Part shown: positions 16,440-24,215 of the stretch, one piece after another | How the letters are laid out: the number at the start of each line of letters is the position of its first letter | How positions within the stretch are numbered: position 1 is the stretch's first letter | Assembly (NCBI GenBank): GCA_043811005.1 | Contig: JBDRNO010000013.1 | Span: 1 to 32,975 of the forward strand | Direction: 5' to 3' | From: JBDRNO01 sp043811005 | GTDB lineage: Bacteria > Bacteroidota > Bacteroidia > NORP154 | DNA: 32,975 nucleotides | Notes under the pieces: generated by a model | Databases searched by the model: none | What the model was told of the DNA's origin: nothing | The model's input: only the letters and a program-made list of their open reading frames with translations | Position numbers and translations under genes: made by a program

Positions 16440-16484
16440 GCGATGATTTTTATTTAAAAACAGCGACCCCATCAAATAATTTGA

Positions 16485-16718
16485 AGGACAGATAAATGCA
16501 ACGGATGTGGAGATAGTATCCCGGTCTGTCCCGCGGATGTACTCGATGTCCATGAAAATGAGTTTGATCCCTTAGCGGAGGATAACATGGTAGCAGTGAC
16601 CGAAGAACACTGTAAAAAGATTAAATATTCATGCGCCCCCTGCAAACCTGATGACCCACCCAATGACCTGCCATGCATAAAGCCATGTGAACCGAATGCT
16701 ATAACGCATTCATGGTAG
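16485..16718 (+). pseudogene. Ferredoxin-like gene with a disrupted 5' end
   Basis: From 16485 the frame reads RTDKCNGCGDSIPVCPADVL and continues to a CAPCKP...PCIKPCEPNAI ending (CxxC and CxxxC groups), closing with TAG. It is a polyferredoxin-like sequence of about 77 residues. No usable start codon lies before the first cysteines, and an in-frame TGA stands at 16482-16484. Shifting by one base just upstream would restore an acidic lead-in (LKD-DKCNGC). It looks like a frameshifted or truncated gene, once the last member of the bam run. A sequencing error is also possible. Confidence 0.55.
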
Positions 16719-16749
16719 AAGAGATAATCCCATTCAGGAAAATTATGTT

Positions 16750-18360
16750 CTATTCTATGTTAACCCGCAGGAACCAGATTACTTTTCCGGATTTATTAGA
16801 ACCAAAGAATACTATTCTGTGCCCTTTATCAGTTTCAAGGTATGGAAATTTCGGATCCAGGTAATAATCTCCATCAACACCATAATCCGAAAAATCACTT
16901 ATAGTGCCATTTGCAAGGTCAATTTTTCCAATTCTCGGATAAGTAAGCGGCTTGCCTCCCCACATAGTTAATCCTTTGAACTCCATTAAAAGCCAGAACA
17001 TACCGGAGCCATCGCTGTTTTCAATAAATTCCTGCGGAGCGCCTGCAGCTTTTGCATATTTGTTTGATTCTTTAATATCCACTCCATATTGTGCTTTCAG
17101 CGTTCCCTTATTGTCAAAATGAAAAGCTAAAACATCCTTATACTGATTGCCTTTTTCCTGGTTTGGAGTGAAGTTTTGACCTATTACAAAAAGATCACCA
17201 TTGCCAGCTAATTTATAGTTGGCAATTTCAAACTTCTTCCCTTTATAAGCAGGCGCCTTTTTCTGAGATGGTGGCTTTTGAAATTTGGCTTCAAATTCTT
17301 CAAGGTCTGTTTCAGTAATATATTCCAATTTATTATTAGAGATCTTCAATAACTGAACAGCTTTAAATTTAGTTGTAGCCATTGCCAAATTGTAGTATTT
17401 ATCTTTTCCTGCTGCTGACGGACCAAATAAATACATGTCATTATTTGTAACATCAAGAACTAATTCATCTATTTTCCAAAAACTGGCATAAGATTTAAAA
17501 GGTATCTGGCTTACAAGATTACATTCACTATCAACATTCACAAATGTATAATTGGCATTTTCGGGATCGGCTACTTTATTCATTCCCGGGCCACCCATCG
17601 GAGAGGTAACAAATATCATACCCCCTACTTCATTAGTGACATTGAAGTTTTCATCATATTCAGAATATGCGCGGTTAAAAGCAAGGTTTTGAGGATAATC
17701 AAATTTTATTGAAACCTCCTTTACTATTTCCAGCTCGGGATTAAATTTCAAAACAACCATATCTCTATTTTGCGAGTAAGGGTCACCACCACCTTTTACA
17801 CTTTTTAAGTTGGCTTTTATTCCACACAGGACATAAATAAAGCCGGTTTCATCATCTTCAGCATGGGCATAATAGTAAAATTTCCTGCCATCATCGGTTT
17901 TCGGCTTTACCTTTTTTAATATTTCAACATTTTTGTGATATCCCAAAAACAACCAATCATATTTGTATGTTATCTTTTTTTCCTTGAGTACTAATGTTCC
18001 AATCAGGTTTGGCTCGACATAATTTCCTTGAACAGAATAAAGTTCACCATTAAAATCAAACCATTTATATTTTGTTTTTACTTTTTCAAATTCAATCTCA
18101 TCTTCTTCCATATTAACAAAATTGAAATCCTTGTCAAAGGTGTAAATTTGGAATTTCATATATTTTTCTCTTGATTTGGTTACGTAATACAATATGTACA
18201 AACCATTTAAACCATCGTAATCCACTTTTGCAAGAGCCCCCCTTTTGGCTTTCCCTGTAATTTCATAAGTCTTTTCTATATCAACTACCTGTGCATTACC
18301 ATCAAATGCATTAATGTTGAATATGAGTCCGATAAGGATTGCAGTGATAAGTTTTTTCAT
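16750..18360 (-). CDS. Secreted protein of unknown function
   Basis: A 536-residue protein with a typical signal peptide (MKKLITAILIGLIFNINAF, then a hydrophilic stretch after about residue 24). The rest is rich in Tyr, Lys, Phe and Asp, with repeated patterns such as GxxYILYYVT, GFIYVLCG and GDLFVIGQNF. These suggest successive beta-strands of a propeller-like fold, but I recognise no family. There is no T9SS sorting domain or lipobox, so the likely destination is the periplasm or outer surface. It runs opposite to the bam genes and its 3' end lies 31 bases from the ferredoxin remnant, which indicates that the bam run has ended. Codon use is AT-rich like the non-bam genes. Confidence 0.7.
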   Translation of the reverse strand: MKKLITAILIGLIFNINAFDGNAQVVDIEKTYEITGKAKRGALAKVDYDGLNGLYILYYVTKSREKYMKFQIYTFDKDFNFVNMEEDEIEFEKVKTKYKWFDFNGELYSVQGNYVEPNLIGTLVLKEKKITYKYDWLFLGYHKNVEILKKVKPKTDDGRKFYYYAHAEDDETGFIYVLCGIKANLKSVKGGGDPYSQNRDMVVLKFNPELEIVKEVSIKFDYPQNLAFNRAYSEYDENFNVTNEVGGMIFVTSPMGGPGMNKVADPENANYTFVNVDSECNLVSQIPFKSYASFWKIDELVLDVTNNDMYLFGPSAAGKDKYYNLAMATTKFKAVQLLKISNNKLEYITETDLEEFEAKFQKPPSQKKAPAYKGKKFEIANYKLAGNGDLFVIGQNFTPNQEKGNQYKDVLAFHFDNKGTLKAQYGVDIKESNKYAKAAGAPQEFIENSDGSGMFWLLMEFKGLTMWGGKPLTYPRIGKIDLANGTISDFSDYGVDGDYYLDPKFPYLETDKGHRIVFFGSNKSGKVIWFLRVNIE

Positions 18361-18556
18361 TGTTATCTTAATTTTTTGGTTAGTAAATTAATTTAATTAA
18401 AAAAGTGCTGCAATTTACTATTAAGACATTTTATAAAAAAGAAAAATTTATTTTTTGTTATTATTAAATTTGTTGTAATATTTTTTTGTAATCTTTATCC
18501 TATTTGGTTGTGGCTTCGGCCTGAGCTCAGCCGAACGGCTCGTCCTCGTTATAGCA
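18361..18556. other. AT-rich gap with a small GC-rich patch
   Basis: Promoter sequences for the minus-strand secreted-protein gene should lie here. T-rich words such as TTTTTTTGTAATC (about 18481-18493) are the only feature. The patch near 18500-18545 is GC-rich and contains overlapping short palindromes (GCTCAGCCGAACGGCTCG). No RNA gene was recognised. Confidence 0.3.
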
Positions 18557-18793
18557 ATGGAAAAGATAAAACAAACTATAAACAAAAAAACCAACAACTC
18601 AGAATGGTTTAAGAGGAATGTATTGGATGAGCTACGCTTGAGCGAACTTATTAAAATGTATTAAGAACTCGGATTCGAGGTGCAGGTCAGGAATTTTGAT
18701 CCTAAAGGAATGCCAGGGGAATGCAGTGAATGCATGGCTGTTTATCCGGAAAGATATAAGGTGATATTCTCAAGGGAAAACCCGGGCGATTAA
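18557..18793 (+). pseudogene. Small gene interrupted by an in-frame TAA
   Basis: An ATG frame of 78 codons reads through a single TAA at 18662-18664. Both halves look protein-like in the same frame: the first is KRNVLDELRLSELIKMY, then after the stop ELGFEVQVRNFDPKGMPGEC-SEC and YKVIFSRE. The pattern (helical start, LGFEV, CxxC, basic end) suggests a small cytosolic protein, which I cannot name. One base change from GAA or CAA to TAA would explain the break. It lies between the secreted-protein gene and the minus-strand redox operon. Confidence 0.55.
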
Positions 18794-18849
18794 TCCCAAG
18801 TATGTATTAGAAAATTTAAAATAACAAGAACTTTTAAGAGGGAAGAATT

Positions 18850-19029
18850 CTATTCCCTGGGAAGAAAAATAGCTTTTACCGGACATTCTGCCACACACTC
18901 CCCACACTCTTCACAGAGGTCTTCTTCAATATAAGCTTTCCCTTCTTTCAATACGATCGCCTCGGGTGGACATGCCTCAAGGCACTCTTCACATCCGTCA
19001 CATTCTTCTATATTTATTACTGGGATCAT
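18850..19029 (-). CDS. 2[4Fe-4S] ferredoxin
   Basis: A 59-residue clostridial-type ferredoxin, read from ATG at 19029 to TAG at 18850. Cluster motifs are C10/C13/C16/C20 and C39/C42/C45/C49, both CxxCxxCxxxCP. It is a small soluble low-potential electron carrier. It lies 42 bases after the Cys-rich 162-residue gene and closes a probable operon with the FadH-like flavoenzyme. It may supply that flavoenzyme, or exchange electrons with the bam bifurcation module encoded nearby, which is inference. The two motifs and the size make the family call secure. Confidence 0.9.
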   Translation of the reverse strand: MIPVINIEECDGCEECLEACPPEAIVLKEGKAYIEEDLCEECGECVAECPVKAIFLPRE

Positions 19030-19071
19030 TTATTTGACTCTAACAAAGTTGTAGCTTTTTTACTTGGCAAG

Positions 19072-19560
19072 TTATTCAACCCATATCTTTCTCAAACAAC
19101 AATCATCCCCATCCGGAAGTGATTTTTGAGTTTCAATTTTTACGTTGGTTCCCAGTTCCTTGTTGATGTCATCAACGGCTGTCTCAAACCATTTATCACA
19201 TCCGGGCCTGTCTTCTTCCAATAATCCGAGCCGTTGATGCCAGTCATACCATGGACAGCCGTCATGACGAAGAAATACCTCCTTTTCATCAGCCCCTTCT
19301 ACTACTTTGGCATCTTCACCCATTGTTACACTGCTCCAGGCAATGGAATCAGCGACTTGTTTTGGCAGAGGTTTGTCAGGTTCAAGTCTTTTTAAATAGG
19401 CTTTTGATGTCTCATGTCCGGTTATTTCCCACATCTTGTTTACAATATCAACGGGATTGACTGACGGACAGGACTCTACAGCTGCCTGGCGCCAGGCAAA
19501 ATGACTTGCGCGTGTTATCTGACATAATATTTTGAACTTTTTTTCTACAGGGATATCCAT
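19072..19560 (-). CDS. Cys-rich protein, possibly L-2-amino-thiazoline-4-carboxylate hydrolase-like/DUF6125
   Basis: A 162-residue soluble protein with an N-terminal helical part (SHFAWRQAAVE). Its C-terminal part carries C102 (HDGCPWYDWHQ), C121 (RPGCDKW) and the pair C154-C155 before a terminal KIWVE. The pattern of a Cys-Pro-x-x-x-x-W region, a later Cys and a GDxCC near the end resembles ATC-hydrolase-like/DUF6125 proteins as I remember them. The catalytic role in this context is unknown. It is cotranscribed with the OYE-like gene upstream (79 bases) and the ferredoxin downstream. The cysteines may bind a metal or cluster. The name is tentative. Confidence 0.5.
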   Translation of the reverse strand: MDIPVEKKFKILCQITRASHFAWRQAAVESCPSVNPVDIVNKMWEITGHETSKAYLKRLEPDKPLPKQVADSIAWSSVTMGEDAKVVEGADEKEVFLRHDGCPWYDWHQRLGLLEEDRPGCDKWFETAVDDINKELGTNVKIETQKSLPDGDDCCLRKIWVE

Positions 19561-19639
19561 TTGTTTGAATATTATAAGTTATACATTAATTAATTATCTG
19601 GCAATCCATCAATCCAATAATTCATCAATCCAATAATCC

Positions 19640-21604
19640 TCAAATCTTAAGCCCAGTCCTGTAACCCTCCATCATTGCATTATGAGCGCGTCTGGGTTTT
19701 ACGGCATCACCAATAGTATAAAGCTCACCGCAGGCAAAATCCAATGGCTCAATAAGCTCATTATTTGATTGTAATGGTGCAGCAACAATAAAGGAATCGG
19801 CATTCACAGTTATCTTTTCTCCTTCAGGATTAATTATTACAGCGCCCTCATCTGTTATCTCAACTAATTTACAATTGTTATAAATATTGACATTGCCTTG
19901 TTTAAGTTTTTTGATGTATCTCCATACATAGGATGGATTTACATCCCGGCCAAGTTTTTTCTGCTCTTCTACTATTGATATTTCATAGTCCTCTTCTCTT
20001 GCCAGGAGGAATTGTGCAACTGCTATTCCAAGCCCGCGACCGCCAATAATTACAACTTTTTTACCTGGTTTTACTTTCCCATCAATAACATCATGGGCAA
20101 AAGAGATATTTTCTTTATCTCCACCAGGGATATCCGGTTTTTGAAGATATGAGCCGGTTGCCAACACTATTGCATCAGGAGCATGTAACGGATCGGAAAA
20201 ATCCTTTGCGGTTATATCTTTATTAGTAACAACATTCACATCATTTTTTGATAATTGGGTTGAAAGGTAATTTATCAGGCGGTTAAATTCTTCATCACCG
20301 TAAACACCTTTCGATGCAGTTGTAAGCTGGCCGCCAAGTTTGTCTTTCTTTTCATAAAGGGTAACATCATGGCCTTTCTGAGCAGCTACTATTGCACATT
20401 GCATTCCTGAAGGCCCGCCTCCGATAACATAAACCTTTTTCTTTTCAGGGGCTTTTTGTATCTGCCAATCCGGATGAACTTCGTAACCTAATGTGGGCCT
20501 TACCAAACATGTAAGGGGTTGGTCCCTGAAAAGTCGGGCAAGGCATAGATTGCATGCCATGCAAGGTATGATATCCTCTTGCCTGTCTTCAGCGATCTTA
20601 TTGGGAAGGTCTGGATCAGCGATCATAGGGCGGCACATTTCCCAGAAATCAAGTTTCCCTTCTGCAATAGCTTTTTCAGGAAGTTCGGGAACGAATAATC
20701 TATATGCCATAGAAACGGGGACACTTAGGTTGTTTTTCATTTTTTCAGCTATATACAGCCAGTGCCCCATATTAATATCCCTTGTTATCACTGATACTGG
20801 CGATTCCTGCCATCCAATTGTCACACTAAGGCAATCAATTCCCGCTTTTTCAGCTATTTTGATAATCTCAAGACATTCCTCAGGGGTGTTTCCACCTCTG
20901 TCATCAAGAAGCTCTTCGGCACAAAGCCGTATAACTACCGGGTAATCAGGTCCGACTTCATTTCGTATACCTTCGATTGTCTCTCTCATAAAACGAGCCC
21001 TGTTCTCAACCGGTCCGCCATATTCATCAGTTCTCCTGTTGGTATATTTCGAATTGAAATTTGATATCAAATATCCTACGATTCCCGATATCTCAACACC
21101 ATCAAATCCGGCTTCAACTACACGCCTTGCACCTTCAATGTGTTCTTTTATTGTTAATTCTATCTTTTCTATTGACATCTCAATTGGCTCTCTGAATCTT
21201 GGGATTGCTTGTTTAACAGCTGACGGACCAACCGTATAATCGAGCTCAACACCCCCTACTCTACCGCAATGCATAAGCTGACAAATGCTCTTGGAATCAT
21301 ACTTTCTTATCACATCAGCCATTTTCTTTAATCCGAGCATGTATTTATCATCCCATATACCCATCATGCCAACATAACCCTTTCCTTCTTCTTTTGGGTC
21401 CATGTAAGCACCTTGAGTGGTCACTATTCCTGCACCCCCTCTTGCCTGAGCTTCCATATATCCTATTTCAGCATCTGTAACGAATCCGTCCCTTGTATTA
21501 AAATTCGTCTCAGTTGCTGCGTATTTTATCTTGTTCTTTGTCTCCATTTTCCCTATCCTGCCGGGACTGAAGATATGCGGATATTTTCTTTCTCCTGGTT
21601 TCAT
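19640..21604 (-). CDS. FadH/2-enoate-reductase-like flavin enzyme (OYE family, FMN, FAD, 4Fe-4S)
   Basis: A 654-residue three-domain enzyme. The N-terminal OYE TIM barrel (YAATETNF, then CQLMHCGRVGG and YTNRRTDEYGG) is followed by an iron-sulfur motif with C348, C351, C354 and C366, and by FAD/NAD(P) domains (VIGGGPSG at 394-400, VIIGGRGLG). At the site where many OYE enzymes have HGAHGYL, it reads SGIVGYL, as in E. coli FadH (MGSEGYL), which favours a dienoyl-CoA or enoate reductase. The CxxCxxC spacing is one residue shorter than the usual CxxCxxxC. AAGGAGGT precedes the ATG. It lies in an operon after the MocA-like gene. A role on a dienoyl-CoA made by Bam is possible but unproven. Confidence 0.82.
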   Translation of the reverse strand: MKPGERKYPHIFSPGRIGKMETKNKIKYAATETNFNTRDGFVTDAEIGYMEAQARGGAGIVTTQGAYMDPKEEGKGYVGMMGIWDDKYMLGLKKMADVIRKYDSKSICQLMHCGRVGGVELDYTVGPSAVKQAIPRFREPIEMSIEKIELTIKEHIEGARRVVEAGFDGVEISGIVGYLISNFNSKYTNRRTDEYGGPVENRARFMRETIEGIRNEVGPDYPVVIRLCAEELLDDRGGNTPEECLEIIKIAEKAGIDCLSVTIGWQESPVSVITRDINMGHWLYIAEKMKNNLSVPVSMAYRLFVPELPEKAIAEGKLDFWEMCRPMIADPDLPNKIAEDRQEDIIPCMACNLCLARLFRDQPLTCLVRPTLGYEVHPDWQIQKAPEKKKVYVIGGGPSGMQCAIVAAQKGHDVTLYEKKDKLGGQLTTASKGVYGDEEFNRLINYLSTQLSKNDVNVVTNKDITAKDFSDPLHAPDAIVLATGSYLQKPDIPGGDKENISFAHDVIDGKVKPGKKVVIIGGRGLGIAVAQFLLAREEDYEISIVEEQKKLGRDVNPSYVWRYIKKLKQGNVNIYNNCKLVEITDEGAVIINPEGEKITVNADSFIVAAPLQSNNELIEPLDFACGELYTIGDAVKPRRAHNAMMEGYRTGLKI

Positions 21605-21693
21605 ATTTACCTCCTTAGTAATTATTCAAAGTTATAAAACACAATATTTTTGTCAAAAATATATTTTTTTAAGGACATAGCTTCGCAAATTAA

Positions 21694-22287
21694 TTAAAAA
21701 TACAAATTATAATCCTCCTGTGTATTAATATTGATCAAAATGTCTTTTCTCAATACTTTCACCTCCTTTCTTTCAAATAATTTCAACACATCGCGCAGGG
21801 TAGTGTTAATGTTTTTTGTTTGCCTGATATAATTTATGATCTTTCTTGAAATAATCACGGGATGTCCGCCTTTGTTTTGATAAACGGGCAATACATATCC
21901 ATTCTGATTTTTATTTTCAATAAGAGCTGATAGTATTTCTCTATCAATAAAAGGATTGTCAATATTCTGAATAAAACAATGATCACAATCACCGATTTCT
22001 TCAGTTCCCAGCTTTACCGAATATAACCTTCCCCTTTCGGGAAAATGGTTTTGTATCACTTTTGCTTTTGCTGACAGGGCGTTGAAGTGCTTGTTCCATT
22101 TGCCAGTGCAAAATTCGTGGTTAATAACAACTATAACATCTTTACAGCCAATATTGTAATATTCATCAATGATCTTATCAGCAAACGTAGAAGAATGATC
22201 AAAAAGCAGGTATGGTTTGGGATATTCCATCCTTTCAGCCCTGCCTCCGGCAAGGATTATTACAGGTGGATTTATATTTTTACTCAT
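21694..22287 (-). CDS. MobA/MocA-like nucleotidyltransferase
   Basis: A 197-residue GT-A fold nucleotidyltransferase. The N-terminal signature is LAGGRAERM (12-20), followed by K in YPKPY. A DNPF metal-binding motif near 110 and GGHPVI near 141 are as in MocA-type enzymes. These transfer CMP or GMP to molybdopterin, but related proteins act on other small phosphorylated acceptors. The usual RMG reads RME here. Known BamB carries unmodified tungstopterin without a nucleotide, so a direct maturation role for BamB is not expected. It is 89 bases upstream of the FadH-like gene on the same strand and could be first in that operon. Confidence 0.7.
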   Translation of the reverse strand: MSKNINPPVIILAGGRAERMEYPKPYLLFDHSSTFADKIIDEYYNIGCKDVIVVINHEFCTGKWNKHFNALSAKAKVIQNHFPERGRLYSVKLGTEEIGDCDHCFIQNIDNPFIDREILSALIENKNQNGYVLPVYQNKGGHPVIISRKIINYIRQTKNINTTLRDVLKLFERKEVKVLRKDILININTQEDYNLYF

Positions 22288-22373
22288 AAAATGAGATTAA
22301 AGCTATATTGAGGAATAATTCAGGTTAAATTACAAAATAACACAATAAGTTAAACATTTTTAGAATTTTTATT

Positions 22374-22390
22374 AAATTTGTAACAAAACA
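22374..22390 (+). promoter_or_regulatory. Promoter-like TTAAATTTG before the asparaginase-like gene
   Basis: TAAATTTG (about 22374-22381) fits TAnnTTTG and is some 20 bases before the ATG at 22400. No clear -33 element was seen, so this is a weak call on sequence pattern alone. Confidence 0.3.
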
Positions 22391-22399
22391 TATAATTAT

Positions 22400-22887
22400 A
22401 TGAAAATACTTTTTATTCAAACTGGCGGGACAATTGATAAAGACTATCCGCGATTATCAAAAGGGTATGACTTTGAAATTACAGTTCCGGCAGTGAAACG
22501 TATCCTTGAAGATATAAATACCTCTTTTGAATATGAAATATTGCCGCTATTACAAAAGACAGTATGAACTTAACTGATGATGATAGAGAAAAAATCTACA
22601 AAGCATGTTTAGATACTAATGCAGAAAAAATCATTATTACCCATGGTACTGATACAATGATCGATACTGCCAGGAAAATATCCGATATTAAATGCAAGGT
22701 AATTATACTAACAGGTGCTATGAGACCTGAAAGATTTTCTAACTCGGATGCTGATTTTAATCTCGGTGTAGCAATCGGTGTCCTTAATATCATCAAAAAA
22801 GGGGTTTATATCGCTATGAATGGAAGGATTTTTCCTTTCGACAAAGTTAAAAGAGATGTTTCAACAGGTCAGTTTGTTGAAATATAA
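22400..22887 (+). pseudogene. Short asparaginase-family gene with a one-base frameshift
   Basis: The first frame (22400 to TGA 22567) gives KILFIQTGGTIDKDY, with the asparaginase nucleophile motif TGGTID, and runs to EILPLLQK. The continuation lies in another frame from about 22555: KDSMNLTDDDREKIY, then ITHGTDTM and LTGAMRPERFSNSDADFN, ending at 22887. Adding one A to the CAAAAG run near 22550-22556 restores a continuous protein of about 162 residues. That is the size of a known short asparaginase-like group that lacks the usual C-terminal domain. It is either a recent frameshift or a homopolymer sequencing error. The two motifs are otherwise intact. Confidence 0.75.
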
Positions 22888-23089
22888 CAAGACCGCTAAC
22901 TTGACTTAGCAGTATTGCCACCCCCTCTATGAAACCACATACTTTTTTCCACCTCAACATCTCTAATAAAAAAAAAGATCAGCAAAAAAAAATTACTAAT
23001 TTAGCAAGTTGAATAATATCCAAATATTATTAAGTTCCTTTGAAATTCATTATTGATATATCAAAAAAAAAACTTAAAACCAATTAATT

Positions 23090-24202
23090 ATGAAGAAATC
23101 GCTATTTATTTTATGTATCCTGGGACTTGCATTCAACGCACTTGCCCAGATAACCATAACCGGAACCGATATGCCACAGGCAGGGTCGTATTTTACCCTG
23201 TCAAATGACACAATGCCCTCTGTCTCATTGGGTGCGCCTGATCCCAATTCACAGGTTTGGGATTTTAATTCTTTGGTCAATAGTTACTATAAATTTGCTG
23301 TATATTCGCTTACCTCGGAAACGCCTTATGCCGGCACATTTACGGCTTCCAACATCCACACTTATGGGCCTGCTGCCTTTTTCAGCAGCTTGTATGGCGG
23401 AGCGCCCGTTGATTCCGGGAATAATGGTTACTCCTTCTGGTCGAGCGATAGCACTGGCTTGAAAGTGATCGGGTGGGTGGCTGATGAAGGTCCTTATTCA
23501 GGAAAAAATGTATTTGTAAATCCTACCGAGCTTCTTATCGGAGCACCTGCTACATATGGCACCATCTTCAATAATTATTCACAGTGGGAATTTGGTTTAA
23601 ACGATAATCCTATTGATATTGATACTTTTTATATATCCCGAAGAACAAAAACACTTACTTGTGATGCCTGGGGGGAATTAATTACCCCTTATGATACTTT
23701 CAATAATGTGCTTAGGTACCATGAATATGTTATACAGGAAGATAGCGTACGGCTAGCTCTTGTTGGAATATGGGATTCTATCTTTGAATATTACCGTGAT
23801 ACTTCTAACAATTATATGTATCTGATAAATGGGATGGGTTATCCTGTTGCTATTGTTCATGCCGATGTTAATAATAATATTAAAGATGTGGAATATTTAA
23901 CAGATTCGCTTTACATACCACCTGGTATTGCAACACCCTTTAAGCCACAAGAAAACATTCATGTTTATCCCAATCCTATTAGCAACAATACTATTCTCAC
24001 AATTGATAATATACCAACAGGCAATTTTGTTTCCTCGTTTGTTCTTTATGATTTACCGGGTAGAGAAATTATTCGTGTTGATGGAATACGGGAAAGAAAA
24101 TTTATATTTACAATTCCTGATATCAATTGCGGGATATATATTTACAAGGTTTTAAATGACCGAAAGGTAATTGGGGCTGGGAAGATTATTATTAATAAAT
24201 AA
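23090..24202 (+). CDS. Secreted T9SS cargo protein of unknown function
   Basis: A 370-residue protein with a signal peptide (MKKSLFILCILGLAFNALAQ) and a C-terminal Por/type IX sorting domain: VYPNPISNNTILTIDN near 296, then YDLPGREI and GIYIYKVLNDRKVIGAGKIIINK at the end. The middle is a Gly-, Ser-, Tyr- and Asp-rich beta-type region (for example DPNSQVWDFNSL, GNNGYSFWSSDSTGL) with no catalytic motif I recognise. It should be exported across both membranes and attached or released by T9SS. The sorting domain is restricted to Bacteroidota and close relatives, so it supports the assignment of the host. Confidence 0.85.
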   Translation: MKKSLFILCILGLAFNALAQITITGTDMPQAGSYFTLSNDTMPSVSLGAPDPNSQVWDFNSLVNSYYKFAVYSLTSETPYAGTFTASNIHTYGPAAFFSSLYGGAPVDSGNNGYSFWSSDSTGLKVIGWVADEGPYSGKNVFVNPTELLIGAPATYGTIFNNYSQWEFGLNDNPIDIDTFYISRRTKTLTCDAWGELITPYDTFNNVLRYHEYVIQEDSVRLALVGIWDSIFEYYRDTSNNYMYLINGMGYPVAIVHADVNNNIKDVEYLTDSLYIPPGIATPFKPQENIHVYPNPISNNTILTIDNIPTGNFVSSFVLYDLPGREIIRVDGIRERKFIFTIPDINCGIYIYKVLNDRKVIGAGKIIINK

Positions 24203-24215
24203 AAAAAGTCAAACT

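Noticed and set aside
18662..18664. In-frame TAA codons (18662, 26606) as evidence of a recoded genetic code
   Set aside because: TAA ends several intact genes here (thiolase, sirtuin, bamB, T9SS cargo, ADP-forming synthetase), so it is an ordinary stop.
21694..22287. MocA-like protein as the tungsten-cofactor maturase for BamB
   Set aside because: Known BamB uses tungstopterin without an attached nucleotide, so a nucleotidyltransferase is not expected to be required. Only proximity supports the link.
22565..22567. TGA in the asparaginase-like gene as a second selenocysteine codon
   Set aside because: The family-like sequence does not continue in that frame after the TGA. It continues in another frame, so a one-base shift explains it.
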